The notes beneath the pieces were generated by a model, which saw only the letters and a program-made list of their open reading frames with translations, was not told where the DNA came from and made no database searches. Positions 7,645 to 14,430 of a stretch of 19,471 bases of DNA are shown in pieces. The DNA comes from Actinomycetes bacterium (GTDB lineage: Bacteria; Actinomycetota; Actinomycetes; Actinomycetales; Microbacteriaceae): NCBI GenBank assembly GCA_023450335.1, contig JAEXHA010000058.1:1-19471 (forward strand), given 5' to 3'. Position 1 is the stretch's first letter. Each line of letters begins with the position of its first letter. The position numbers and the translations under genes are program-made.

Positions 7645-8282
7645 GCTGCGACCTCCGCCGCGAACGACGCCGCGAACGCCGCGGACACGGCGTCGAGCAC
7701 GTCGGCCGGCGTGATGTCGCGGCCGGTGGCCTCGCTGAGTGTCGTGACACCGGCGTCGGAGATGCCGCAGGGCACGATCTGCGAGAACGGCGCGAGCGAG
7801 TTGTCGCAGTTGAGGGCGAAGCCGTGCATGGTCACCCCGCGCTGCACGCGGACGCCGATCGCGGCGATCTTGTCCTCGGAAAGGGGGCGGCGTACCCAGA
7901 CGCCGCTGCGACCCTCGACGCGGTAACCGTCGACGCCATAGTCGTGCAGCACGCCGATGAGGATCTCCTCGAGGCGGCGCACGTGGGCGACGACGTCCAT
8001 CGGCTCGGGCAGGCGCACGATCGGGTAGCCGACGAGCTGACCGGGACCGTGCCAGGTGATCTTGCCGCCGCGGTCGACGTCCACGACCGGGGTGCCGTCG
8101 GTGGGGCGCTCGTGTCGCGCGGTGCGCGCGCCTGCGGTGAACACTGCTTCGTGTTCGAGCAGCAGAAGCGTGTCGCCCCGCGTGCCGGCGACGACGTCGT
8201 CGTGGATGCTGCGCTGCAGCGCCCAGCCGTCGGAGTAGGGGACCAGGTGCGGGGAGAGCCCCACGGTCTGGATGTCGAGCAT
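7641..8282 (-). CDS. lipB: Octanoyl-[acyl-carrier-protein]:protein octanoyltransferase LipB
   Basis: LipB transfers octanoate from ACP to the lipoyl domains of target proteins, the step before LipA. The 213-residue protein has the family signature RGGKITWHGPGQLVGYP at residues 71-87. Lys138 and Cys172 (in the VPCGI motif) form the catalytic dyad, matching Lys142/Cys176 of the M. tuberculosis enzyme. The frame is open far upstream (beyond 9900), but homology begins at MLDIQTVGLSP and AAGGAG lies just before the ATG at 8282 (spacing about 4 nt), so that start is used. It is the first gene of the lipB-lipA-GNAT operon. The 87-bp gap to the divergent TetR gene contains a palindrome that may let that regulator act on lipB. 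Confidence 0.97.
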   Translation of the reverse strand: MLDIQTVGLSPHLVPYSDGWALQRSIHDDVVAGTRGDTLLLLEHEAVFTAGARTARHERPTDGTPVVDVDRGGKITWHGPGQLVGYPIVRLPEPMDVVAHVRRLEEILIGVLHDYGVDGYRVEGRSGVWVRRPLSEDKIAAIGVRVQRGVTMHGFALNCDNSLAPFSQIVPCGISDAGVTTLSEATGRDITPADVLDAVSAAFAASFAAEVAA

Positions 8283-8307
8283 CGTGCTCCTTCGCTTGTG
8301 GCGAGTA

Positions 8308-8324
8308 GTTGGACCGCGTCCAAC
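8308..8324. promoter_or_regulatory. Perfect 7+3+7 palindrome, candidate TetR operator
   Basis: GTTGGAC-CGC-GTCCAAC has exact 7-bp inverted arms. It lies between lipB (start 26 nt away) and the divergent TetR-VOC gene (start 46 nt away). Size and symmetry fit a TetR-dimer operator. The position suits autoregulation and possibly control of lipB. Confidence 0.6.
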
Positions 8325-8357
8325 AATACGCCTCACGAAGCGGAAGCGGTGCGACCG

Positions 8358-8363
8358 TACGCT
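8358..8363 (+). promoter_or_regulatory. -10 element for a leaderless TetR-VOC transcript
   Basis: TACGCT ends exactly 6 nt before the ATG at 8370. The GGAGG in between sits only 1 nt from the ATG, too close to work as a ribosome site, so leaderless initiation is the better reading. Confidence 0.4.
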
Positions 8364-8369
8364 GGAGGC

Positions 8370-9407
8370 ATGACCGACTGTGATGCGAGCGAGGAATCGC
8401 GGGGCGGGCGCCCCCGGGCCTCCTCCCCGGAGACGCTTGCCGAAGCGGCGTGCGAACTGTTTCTCGAGCGGGGATTCGCGCAGACGTCCATCGCCGACAT
8501 CGCGACGCGCGCCGGGGTGAGCCGGTCGAGCTTCTTCAACTACTTCGCGTCCAAGTCCGACATCCTGTGGGGCGCATTCGATCGCCGCTCGACCGAGGTG
8601 GTCGAGCGGCTCGCCGATGCGCGGACGCCGGTCGACAGCGTTCTCGCCGCCTTCGGGCACGGCTTTCCCCCCGACAACCTGGCGCTGGCGATCGCGAACG
8701 CCGAGGCGATGGGGTTGGAAGACGAACTGATTCGGGAACGAGCGGTGCGCCAGGCCGGACTCGCGGCCGCGATCGTCCAGCGGCTGCGCGGCGGCGCCGC
8801 GGACGAACTGCGTGCCGAGATCACGGCGGCCGCATACGCCGGAGCGGTGATGGCGGCCATCTGGCGCTGGGCGGCACTCGGGTCGGGGCATACCGACCTC
8901 GGTGAGGTACTGGCGACGGCGTTGGCCGGCGTGGGGGAGACCCTCGGCGATGGCACCTCGGCGTCGGGCGGGCAACGGGCAGTCCGGCAGTTGCGCGTCG
9001 TGGCTCGCGCGGACCACTTCGAGGGCGCGCTGCGGTTCTATCGGGACGTGCTGGGGATGCCGGAACGCGAGGCCTACCAAGGCGATGGTGGGGCGCGGGT
9101 GGTGATCCTCGACGCGGGCCGGGCCACCCTCGAACTGTCCAATGCCGCGCAGATCGACCTCATCGATCGGGTGGAGACCGACGGGGATGCCCCGAGTGAA
9201 CCCGTGCGCATCGCATTCGAGGTCGCCGACACGGCGGCGGCCACCGCCCACGCGGTCGGCGCCGGTGCCCTCCTGGAAGCGACGCCGCGTGAAACGCCGT
9301 GGCGGTCGGTCAACTCCCGGCTGCGCGCGCCGGCGGGCCTGCAGGTGACGCTGTTCCAGGAGCTGGGCGACGCCACGGCCTCGTCGTCGGCGATCCCGGG
9401 GCCGTGA
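8370..9407 (+). CDS. TetR-family repressor fused to a VOC (glyoxalase-like) domain
   Basis: The 345-residue product has two domains in one uninterrupted frame. Residues about 18-65 are a TetR DNA-binding domain (ETLAEAACELFLERGFAQTS, then the helix-turn-helix IADIATRAGVSRSSFFNYFASKSDIL). Residues about 66-195 are the all-helical TetR ligand domain. After a short Gly/Ser linker (193-203), residues about 204-332 form a VOC-type beta-alpha-beta-beta-beta repeat (LRVVARADHFEGALRFYRDVLGMPE ... ATLELSN ... RIAFEVAD ... LQVTLFQEL). Only one of the usual metal ligands (Glu255 in LELSN) is obvious; the first-strand His is missing. The VOC part is therefore more likely a ligand sensor or binding module than an active metalloenzyme. 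The ATG at 8370 is the first start after the promoter. It is divergent from lipB, with a palindromic operator between them. Confidence 0.85.
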   Translation: MTDCDASEESRGGRPRASSPETLAEAACELFLERGFAQTSIADIATRAGVSRSSFFNYFASKSDILWGAFDRRSTEVVERLADARTPVDSVLAAFGHGFPPDNLALAIANAEAMGLEDELIRERAVRQAGLAAAIVQRLRGGAADELRAEITAAAYAGAVMAAIWRWAALGSGHTDLGEVLATALAGVGETLGDGTSASGGQRAVRQLRVVARADHFEGALRFYRDVLGMPEREAYQGDGGARVVILDAGRATLELSNAAQIDLIDRVETDGDAPSEPVRIAFEVADTAAATAHAVGAGALLEATPRETPWRSVNSRLRAPAGLQVTLFQELGDATASSSAIPGP

Positions 9408-9432
9408 CGGGCGAAGTGCGGGCGCGCTCCCG

Positions 9433-9438
9433 TAGAAT
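9433..9438 (+). promoter_or_regulatory. -10 element for ffh
   Basis: TAGAAT is five of six matches to TATAAT. It ends 9 nt before the ffh ATG, which predicts a leader of only about 3 nt. No Shine-Dalgarno of useful spacing is seen, and no clear -35. Confidence 0.5.
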
Positions 9439-9447
9439 CGGGGCATC

Positions 9448-10992
9448 ATGGCGACTTTCGGCACACTCTCTGATCGGCTGACCGACACCTTCCGCAACCT
9501 TCGCAAGAAGGGCCAGCTGACGCCTGCAGACGTCGACGGGACGGTGCGCGAGATCCGCCGCGCGCTGCTGGACGCCGACGTGGCGCTGACCGTGGTCAAG
9601 GACTTCACCGGAAAGGTGCGGGAGCGGGCCCTCGGCGACGAGGTCAACCGGGCCCTGAACCCGGCGCAGCAGGTGGTGCAGATCGTCAACGAGGAGCTCG
9701 TCGCGATCCTGGGCGGTGAGCAGCGCCGACTGCAGTTCGCAAAGAACCCGCCGACCGTCATCATGCTGGCCGGCCTCCAAGGCTCGGGCAAGACGACGTT
9801 CGCCGGCAAGCTCGCCAAGCAGTTGGAGAAGGACGGCCACACGCCGCTGCTGGTCGCCGCCGACCTGCAGCGACCGAACGCCGTCAACCAGCTGCAGGTG
9901 GTCGCCCAGCAGGCGGGCGCCACGATCTACGCACCCGAGCCCGGCAACGGCGTCGGCGACCCGGTGAAGGTCGCGCGTGACGGCGTCGAGACGGCGCGAC
10001 GCCAGCAGCACGATGTCGTCATCATCGACACCGCGGGTCGCCTCGGCGTCGACGCCGAGCTGATGAAGCAGGCCGCCGACATCCGCAAGGCCACCGACCC
10101 CGACGAGGTGCTGTTCGTCATCGACGCGATGATCGGTCAGGACGCCGTCAACACCGCCAAGGCCTTCCAGGACGGCGTCGACTTCACCGGTGTCGTGCTC
10201 TCGAAGCTGGACGGCGACGCGCGCGGCGGTGCGGCACTGTCGGTGGCGTCGGTCACCGGCCGTCCGATCATCTACGCCTCGACGGGCGAGGGGCTCGATG
10301 ACCTCGAGCAGTTCCACCCCGACCGCATGGCCAGTCGCATCCTCGATCTCGGCGATATCCTGACCCTCATCGAGCAGGCGCAGCAGGCTTTCGATGAGGA
10401 AGAGGCGATCAAGGTCGCCGAGAAGCTCGCCAACGAGCAGTTCACGCTCGAGGACTTCCTCGAGCAGATGCAGCAGATGCGCAAGATGGGCTCGATGAAG
10501 AAGATGCTCGGCATGCTGCCGGGCATGGGTCAGATGAAGCAGCAGCTCGAGGACTTCGACGAGCGCGAGATCGACCGCACCGAGGCCATCATCCGCTCGA
10601 TGACACCGGGTGAGCGGCGCAACCCCAAGGTGCTCAACGGCTCTCGTCGGCTGCGCATCGCCCGGGGGTCGGGAATGACGGTCACCGACGTCAACCAGCT
10701 CGTGCAACGTTTCGACCAGGCGGCGAAGATGATGAAGACCGTCGCCCGGGGAGGGGTGCCGAACGTGCCCGGCATGGGACCGATCGGCGGCAAGCCCGGC
10801 GCCTCGAGCAAACGTGGCAAGCAGGCCAAGAAGAAGAGCGGTTCACGGTCGGGCAATCCGGCCAAGCGCGCAGCCGAGAACGCGGGTGTCGCGGCAGCGA
10901 CGCCCACCGGCTCCGGCTTCGGCCTGGGCGGCGCGGCGCAGCCTTCGGAGGCTGACCTCGCCGAACTGCAGAAGTTGCTCGGCAAGCGCTGA
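9448..10992 (+). CDS. ffh: Signal recognition particle GTPase Ffh (SRP54)
   Basis: Ffh binds 4.5S RNA and signal sequences of nascent membrane and secreted proteins and, with FtsY, delivers ribosomes to SecYEG. The 514-residue protein has an N domain (1-90) and a G domain with G1 GLQGSGKT (109-116), DLQRPNAVNQL, DTAGR (194-198) and SKLDG (252-256). A methionine-rich M domain runs from about 325 to 445 (e.g. MGSMKKMLGMLPGMGQM, then the RNA-binding SRRLRIARGSGMTVTDVN). A Lys/Ser/Ala/Gly-rich tail of roughly 65 residues follows the M domain; such tails are common in actinobacteria but vary in length. It is a single-gene unit: its own -10 lies upstream, and a small hairpin lies before the convergent ligase gene. 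Confidence 0.98.
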   Translation: MATFGTLSDRLTDTFRNLRKKGQLTPADVDGTVREIRRALLDADVALTVVKDFTGKVRERALGDEVNRALNPAQQVVQIVNEELVAILGGEQRRLQFAKNPPTVIMLAGLQGSGKTTFAGKLAKQLEKDGHTPLLVAADLQRPNAVNQLQVVAQQAGATIYAPEPGNGVGDPVKVARDGVETARRQQHDVVIIDTAGRLGVDAELMKQAADIRKATDPDEVLFVIDAMIGQDAVNTAKAFQDGVDFTGVVLSKLDGDARGGAALSVASVTGRPIIYASTGEGLDDLEQFHPDRMASRILDLGDILTLIEQAQQAFDEEEAIKVAEKLANEQFTLEDFLEQMQQMRKMGSMKKMLGMLPGMGQMKQQLEDFDEREIDRTEAIIRSMTPGERRNPKVLNGSRRLRIARGSGMTVTDVNQLVQRFDQAAKMMKTVARGGVPNVPGMGPIGGKPGASSKRGKQAKKKSGSRSGNPAKRAAENAGVAAATPTGSGFGLGGAAQPSEADLAELQKLLGKR

Positions 10993-11054
10993 GCGCGACT
11001 ACCGCGCTCGGCGGCGCTGGCGCCTTCGATGACGCTGATGCGCACGCGGCGGTG

Positions 11055-11069
11055 CCGAGGCGTCCTCGG
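11055..11069. terminator. Small hairpin between convergent ffh and YbdK-type ligase
   Basis: CCGAGG-CGT-CCTCGG forms a 6-bp stem. It lies 62 nt past the ffh stop and 3 nt past the stop of the minus-strand ligase, so it could serve both as a bidirectional terminator. There is no T-tract. Confidence 0.4.
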
Positions 11070-11071
11070 GG

Positions 11072-12235
11072 TCAGGGGCGGACGGTGGCGAGGTGATCGC
11101 GCAGCGTGGGTCCGGCGCGGAACTCCCCGATGAGGTGATGCACCACCTCGCGGAGGTCGCCGTCGGCGGCTTCGGCCACGGCGAGCTGACGCGCATAGCT
11201 CGCGCCGCCGTCGATGATGGCGGCAAGACCGGCGAACTCCCGCGCGCAGTGCAGCTCCTCGGCCACCGGCGCCAGCTCCTCGATGAGCTCGCGCAGATGC
11301 TCGGCGACCAGCCGCTGCGTGCCGGCACGGTCGACGATCACGCGCGCGTCCAGGCCGTAGCGGGCGGCCCGCCACTTGTTCTCACGCACGAACCAGGGCT
11401 GCAGGTGCTCGAGCTGCTCACCGTCATCCAACCGGCGGGAGAAGCTCTCCACGAGAACCTGCACGAGCGCGGTGACCGCCGCCAGCTCTGGGAGGGTGGA
11501 CATGCCGTCGCAGGCGCGCACCTCGATGGTTCCCCAGCGCGGCGCCGGTCGGATGTCCCATCGCACCTCCGTGGCGTCGGCCATCACGCCGGTGCGGGTC
11601 ATGTCATCGAGGTAGCTCTCGAACTCCGCCCAGTCCCGCAGCGGCCACGGCAGCCCCGCGGTGGGCAGCTGCTGGAACACGAGCGAGCGGTTCGACGCGT
11701 ACCCCGTGCTCTCTCCGGCCCAGAACGGGCTCGATGCCGACAGCGCCTGCAGGTGCGGCAGATAGCCGGCCAGCGCGCCGATGAGCGGGAACACCTTGTT
11801 CACGTCTTCGACGCCGACGTGCATATGGATGCCCCAGATCATCATGTTGCGCCCCCACCACTGAGTGCGCTCGATGAGGGTGTGGTAGCGGCTCTTGTCG
11901 GTCACCTGCTGGTCGTACCACTGCGCGAACGGGTGGCTTCCGGCGCTGAGCAGCTCCACCCCCAGCGGATCGGTGACCTCACGGACGTCCGCGATGGCGT
12001 CGGCGATGTCGTCGACGGCCGCCGCCACGGTGTCGCCGATGCCGCTGGTGACTTCGACGGTGTTGGTCAGCAGCTCACCGGTGATCGTGTGCCGTTCGAG
12101 CGCGGCCCGCTCCGCGAGCCCCTCGATGATGTCGGGAGCGCGGGGCACCAGGTCGCCGGTGCCGCGATCGGCCAGCATGATCTCCCACTCGAGTCCGACC
12201 GAGGAGCGGGGGGAGGTGGCGAAGGGCACCGTCAT
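11072..12235 (-). CDS. YbdK-type carboxylate-amine ligase (glutamate-cysteine ligase GCS2 family)
   Basis: This family joins a carboxylate to an amine using ATP; E. coli YbdK has weak glutamate-cysteine ligase activity, and the true substrate in actinobacteria, which use mycothiol, is uncertain. The 387-residue protein begins MTVPFATSPRSSVGLEWEIM. The LEWE motif (residues 15-18) lies in the first active-site strand. Other family motifs follow: 'LLTNTVEVTSGI', 'GSHPFAQW', 'WGIHMHVGV' (Mg/ATP site) and 'RWGTIEVRACDG'. The length is typical. The open frame extends 52 codons upstream, but that region has no homology and covers the rpsP promoter. The ATG at 12235 has no Shine-Dalgarno; CAAACT ends exactly 6 nt before it, consistent with a leaderless message. 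It is divergent from rpsP and convergent with ffh. Confidence 0.88.
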   Translation of the reverse strand: MTVPFATSPRSSVGLEWEIMLADRGTGDLVPRAPDIIEGLAERAALERHTITGELLTNTVEVTSGIGDTVAAAVDDIADAIADVREVTDPLGVELLSAGSHPFAQWYDQQVTDKSRYHTLIERTQWWGRNMMIWGIHMHVGVEDVNKVFPLIGALAGYLPHLQALSASSPFWAGESTGYASNRSLVFQQLPTAGLPWPLRDWAEFESYLDDMTRTGVMADATEVRWDIRPAPRWGTIEVRACDGMSTLPELAAVTALVQVLVESFSRRLDDGEQLEHLQPWFVRENKWRAARYGLDARVIVDRAGTQRLVAEHLRELIEELAPVAEELHCAREFAGLAAIIDGGASYARQLAVAEAADGDLREVVHHLIGEFRAGPTLRDHLATVRP

Positions 12236-12241
12236 GCGGCC

Positions 12242-12247
12242 AGTTTG
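12242..12247 (-). promoter_or_regulatory. Possible -10 for the leaderless YbdK-type ligase transcript
   Basis: Minus-strand CAAACT keeps the conserved A at position 2 and T at position 6. It ends exactly 6 nt before the ATG, the same spacing as four other starts in the window. Confidence 0.3.
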
Positions 12248-12307
12248 GCATGCCGGTGGCGCCCGCCGACACGTCCGTGCGGCCGGTTCGCGGCACGCCC
12301 CGACATC

Positions 12308-12316
12308 TGGCAAAAT
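12308..12316 (+). promoter_or_regulatory. Extended -10 promoter of the rpsP operon
   Basis: TGG-CAAAAT is an extended -10 (TGN plus a 4/6 hexamer). The -35 area (TTCGCG at 12287-12292) is weak. The predicted 5' leader of about 118 nt (to 12440) contains only a short GGGT/ACCC hairpin near 12382-12395. I recognise no riboswitch in it. Confidence 0.4.
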
Positions 12317-12440
12317 AGACAGCTGGACCGTACGCGCTCGACCCTCTATCCAGCGCTCCGGGCCACCGCAGAGCTTCCGCCGGGTGTGCACCCCACGCTC
12401 CAGGCGACGTTCAACAACTCATCTACCACTTTGGAGAATT

Positions 12441-12866
12441 GTGGCTGTCAAGATTCGTCTCAAGCGCTTCGGCAAGATCCGCGCGCCGTACTACCGCATC
12501 GTCGTGGCCGACTCGCGCACCAAGCGCGATGGCCGTGTCATCGAGGAGATCGGCAAGTACCACCCCACCGTGGAGCCCTCGTTCATCGAGGTCGACTCCG
12601 ACCGTGCCCAGTTCTGGCTGTCGGTGGGCGCCCAGCCGACCGAGCAGGTCGCTGCGCTTCTGAAGCTGACCGGCGACTGGGGCAAGTTCAAGGGCGACAA
12701 GAACGCCGTGTCGACCGTCAAGACCGCTGAGGCCAAGGCCGAGTTCAGCGTCGACGCCGCGAAGAAGTCGGTCATCAAGCCCAAGGCCGAGAAGAAGGCG
12801 GAAGAGCCCGCCGAGGCCCCGGCCGAGGACGCCGCCGAGGCGCCCGCCGAGACCGAGTCCGAGTAA
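12441..12866 (+). CDS. rpsP: 30S ribosomal protein S16 (bS16)
   Basis: S16 is a primary-assembly protein of the 30S subunit body. The start is GTG at 12441, preceded by TTGGAGAATT; translation gives MAVKIRLKRFGKIRAPYYRI, the universal S16 opening, followed by VVADSRTKRDGR and IGKYHP. The S16 core occupies about the first 85-90 residues. The remainder, to residue 141, is a low-complexity Lys/Ala/Glu/Pro tail (e.g. KAEKKAEEPAEAPAED), an extension common in actinobacterial S16. The open frame upstream of 12441 has no homology and is ignored. It is the first gene of rpsP-khpA-rimM; khpA begins 4 nt after the stop. Confidence 0.98.
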   Translation: MAVKIRLKRFGKIRAPYYRIVVADSRTKRDGRVIEEIGKYHPTVEPSFIEVDSDRAQFWLSVGAQPTEQVAALLKLTGDWGKFKGDKNAVSTVKTAEAKAEFSVDAAKKSVIKPKAEKKAEEPAEAPAEDAAEAPAETESE

Positions 12867-12870
12867 TCCG

Positions 12871-13101
12871 GTGCTGGCCGCCGCGCTCGAGCACATCGTC
12901 AAGGGGATCGTGGATCACCCGGACGACGTCGTCATCCGTTCCTCCGCGTCACCGCGCGGTGAGGTCCTCGAAGTGCGCGTGCACGCCGACGACCGCGGAC
13001 GGGTGATCGGGCGCGGCGGACGCACCGCCAAGGCGCTGCGCACGCTCATCTCCGCCCTCGCCGACGGCGCGCGCGTGCGCGTCGACGTCGCGGACGACTG
13101 A
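12871..13101 (+). CDS. khpA: KH-domain RNA-binding protein KhpA
   Basis: KhpA is a single-KH RNA-binding protein that pairs with KhpB/Jag in many Gram-positives and is linked to cell-division and translation control. The 76-residue product has the type-II KH fold. Its invariant GxxG loop is GRGG at residues 47-50, in the context RVIGRGGRTAKALRTLI, which contacts the RNA backbone. The start is GTG at 12871, only 4 nt after the rpsP stop. No strong Shine-Dalgarno is present, so it probably relies on translational coupling. The order rpsP-khpA-rimM is highly conserved in actinobacteria. Confidence 0.95.
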   Translation: MLAAALEHIVKGIVDHPDDVVIRSSASPRGEVLEVRVHADDRGRVIGRGGRTAKALRTLISALADGARVRVDVADD

Positions 13102-13102
13102 C

Positions 13103-13786
13103 GTGGCCGCCAAGCCCGCCCGCACCCAGCTCCGCGTCGGGCGCCTCGTCAAGGCCCACGGCCTGAAGGGCGCCCTCAAGCTCGAGCTTTACACCGACGA
13201 CCCCGACGGTCGCTTCACGCCCGGCGCGGTGTTCACCCTTCAGGTGCCGGAGTCCTCACCGTGGCACGGCGAGACGGTCACCGTGCGCGAGTTCAAATGG
13301 CTGAACTCCCACCCCGTCGTGTTCCTCGAGGGCGTCGACGACCGCACCGCCGCCGAGAGCATCGTGCGGGCGATCCTCTGGGTCGATCAGGATGCGAGCG
13401 CTCCGTCTGCCGAGGCCGACGCCTGGTACGACCATCAGCTGGTGGGGCTGGACGTCGTGCGAGACGATGCCGTCGTGGGGCGCGTGATCCGTGTCGATCA
13501 TCTCCCGGCACAGGACCTTCTCATCGTGCGACCGGTGGATGCCCCAGACGCCGAGATCCTGGTGCCGTTCGTCACCGCGATCGTTCCCGAAGTCGACATC
13601 GCCGCCGGTCGCGTCATCGTGACCCCGCCCGCAGGGCTGTTCGAGGAGGTGCCCGCCGCAGCGGACGACGAATCAGTCGATCAGCCCGCATCCGTGACCG
13701 ACGCGCCGGAGGCAGCCGTCGACGGCTCCGCGGCGGGGGAACCGACCACCCCTGAGGACGACGCCGAGCCGACCGCGGCCACGTAA
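13103..13786 (+). CDS. rimM: Ribosome maturation factor RimM with extended acidic tail
   Basis: RimM binds S19 and helps mature the 30S head. The GTG start at 13103 lies 1 nt after the khpA stop, so the two are coupled. The 227-residue product has the N-terminal RimM barrel (LRVGRLVKAHGLKGALKLEL ... FLEGVDDRTAAESIVRAIL). A PRC-barrel domain follows (WYDHQLVGLDVV ... VGRVIRVDHLPAQDLLIV ... EILVPFVTAIVPEVDIAAGRVIVTPPAGLFEE), ending near residue 180. The last ~45 residues are a low-complexity Ala/Asp/Glu/Thr/Pro tail beyond the conserved fold. The final 106 nt are also the antisense 3' end of the cbiX-like gene. trmD, which normally comes next, is missing; the neighbour is a convergent siroheme gene instead. 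Confidence 0.96.
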   Translation: MAAKPARTQLRVGRLVKAHGLKGALKLELYTDDPDGRFTPGAVFTLQVPESSPWHGETVTVREFKWLNSHPVVFLEGVDDRTAAESIVRAILWVDQDASAPSAEADAWYDHQLVGLDVVRDDAVVGRVIRVDHLPAQDLLIVRPVDAPDAEILVPFVTAIVPEVDIAAGRVIVTPPAGLFEEVPAAADDESVDQPASVTDAPEAAVDGSAAGEPTTPEDDAEPTAAT

Positions 13787-14430
13787 CGCTGCCGCGCCAC
13801 CTCGGCCACCCGCGCGTCATCGCCGAGCGGGGCACCGGTGAGATCACCGCCGGCCTGCGCGACGAGGTCGGCGAAGTACCCGGGTGCCAGCAGGTACGTC
13901 GCAACCGCCACCGGCCCGCCGTCGCCGCGCGCCCGTGCGACCGCGTCGCCCACGCGAGGCGACATCGCCGAGACATACCCGACGGTCACCGGCCCGTCCC
14001 ACGCCTGGGCGACCAGGGCGCGCGTCGCTTCGACGTCCACCGCCGCGCGCGCGTCACTGGACCCGGCCGCAGCGATGACCAGGGGCCAGGTGCTCACGGC
14101 CCCGGCGGCCCGCACGCGATCGATCAGCACGTCCGCCAGCAGCGGGTGCGGGCCCAGCGGCCGCGCGACGGCGACGTCGTCACCGGCCGCGCGGGTCAGA
14201 TCCACCTCGGTGTGGAACCCCGTCGACAGCAGCAGCGGGACGATGACGGCTTCACCGCTCCCGCGGGCCTCGACGACGGCATCCACCGCCGGCTCCTGCA
14301 CATCGACGTATGCCTCGGCCACCGTCACGTCCGGCAGCAGGAGTGCGATCCGAGAGCGCAGCGCGTCGATGGTCGCACGGCCGGCGTGGCTGTGGGTGCC
14401 GTGCGCGCAGGCGATCAGCGTCGCGGTCAT
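13681..14430 (-). CDS. Sirohydrochlorin chelatase, CbiX/SirB type
   Basis: CbiX/SirB enzymes insert Fe2+ (or Co2+) into sirohydrochlorin; next to a CysG-like gene and nitrate reductase, iron for siroheme is the likely use. The 249-residue product is close to the length of other two-half actinobacterial members. It begins MTATLIACAHGTHSHAG, with active-site His10 in the AHGT motif. The second metal-site His is His73 in LLLSTGFHTEVD. A repeat of the fold follows in the second half (WPLVIAAAGSSD ... VAVATYLLAPGYFADLV). The last ~35 residues (from about VGSASSSG on) are low complexity and are encoded opposite the rimM tail. The ATG at 14430 overlaps the upstream gene's stop as ATGA, so translation is coupled. 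It is the third gene of the siroheme operon. Confidence 0.88.
   Translation of the reverse strand: MTATLIACAHGTHSHAGRATIDALRSRIALLLPDVTVAEAYVDVQEPAVDAVVEARGSGEAVIVPLLLSTGFHTEVDLTRAAGDDVAVARPLGPHPLLADVLIDRVRAAGAVSTWPLVIAAAGSSDARAAVDVEATRALVAQAWDGPVTVGYVSAMSPRVGDAVARARGDGGPVAVATYLLAPGYFADLVAQAGGDLTGAPLGDDARVAEVARQRYVAAVGSASSSGVVGSPAAEPSTAASGASVTDAG

Noticed and set aside
8283..9923. Upstream in-frame extension of lipB (to 760 aa)
   Set aside because: LipB homology begins at MLDIQTVGLSP with AAGGAG just before it; the extension is antisense to the TetR-VOC gene and ffh.
12317..12440. Possible riboswitch or r-protein autoregulatory leader before rpsP
   Set aside because: The 5' leader is about 118 nt but contains only a 4-bp GGGT/ACCC hairpin and no conserved motif I recognise; not enough to call.
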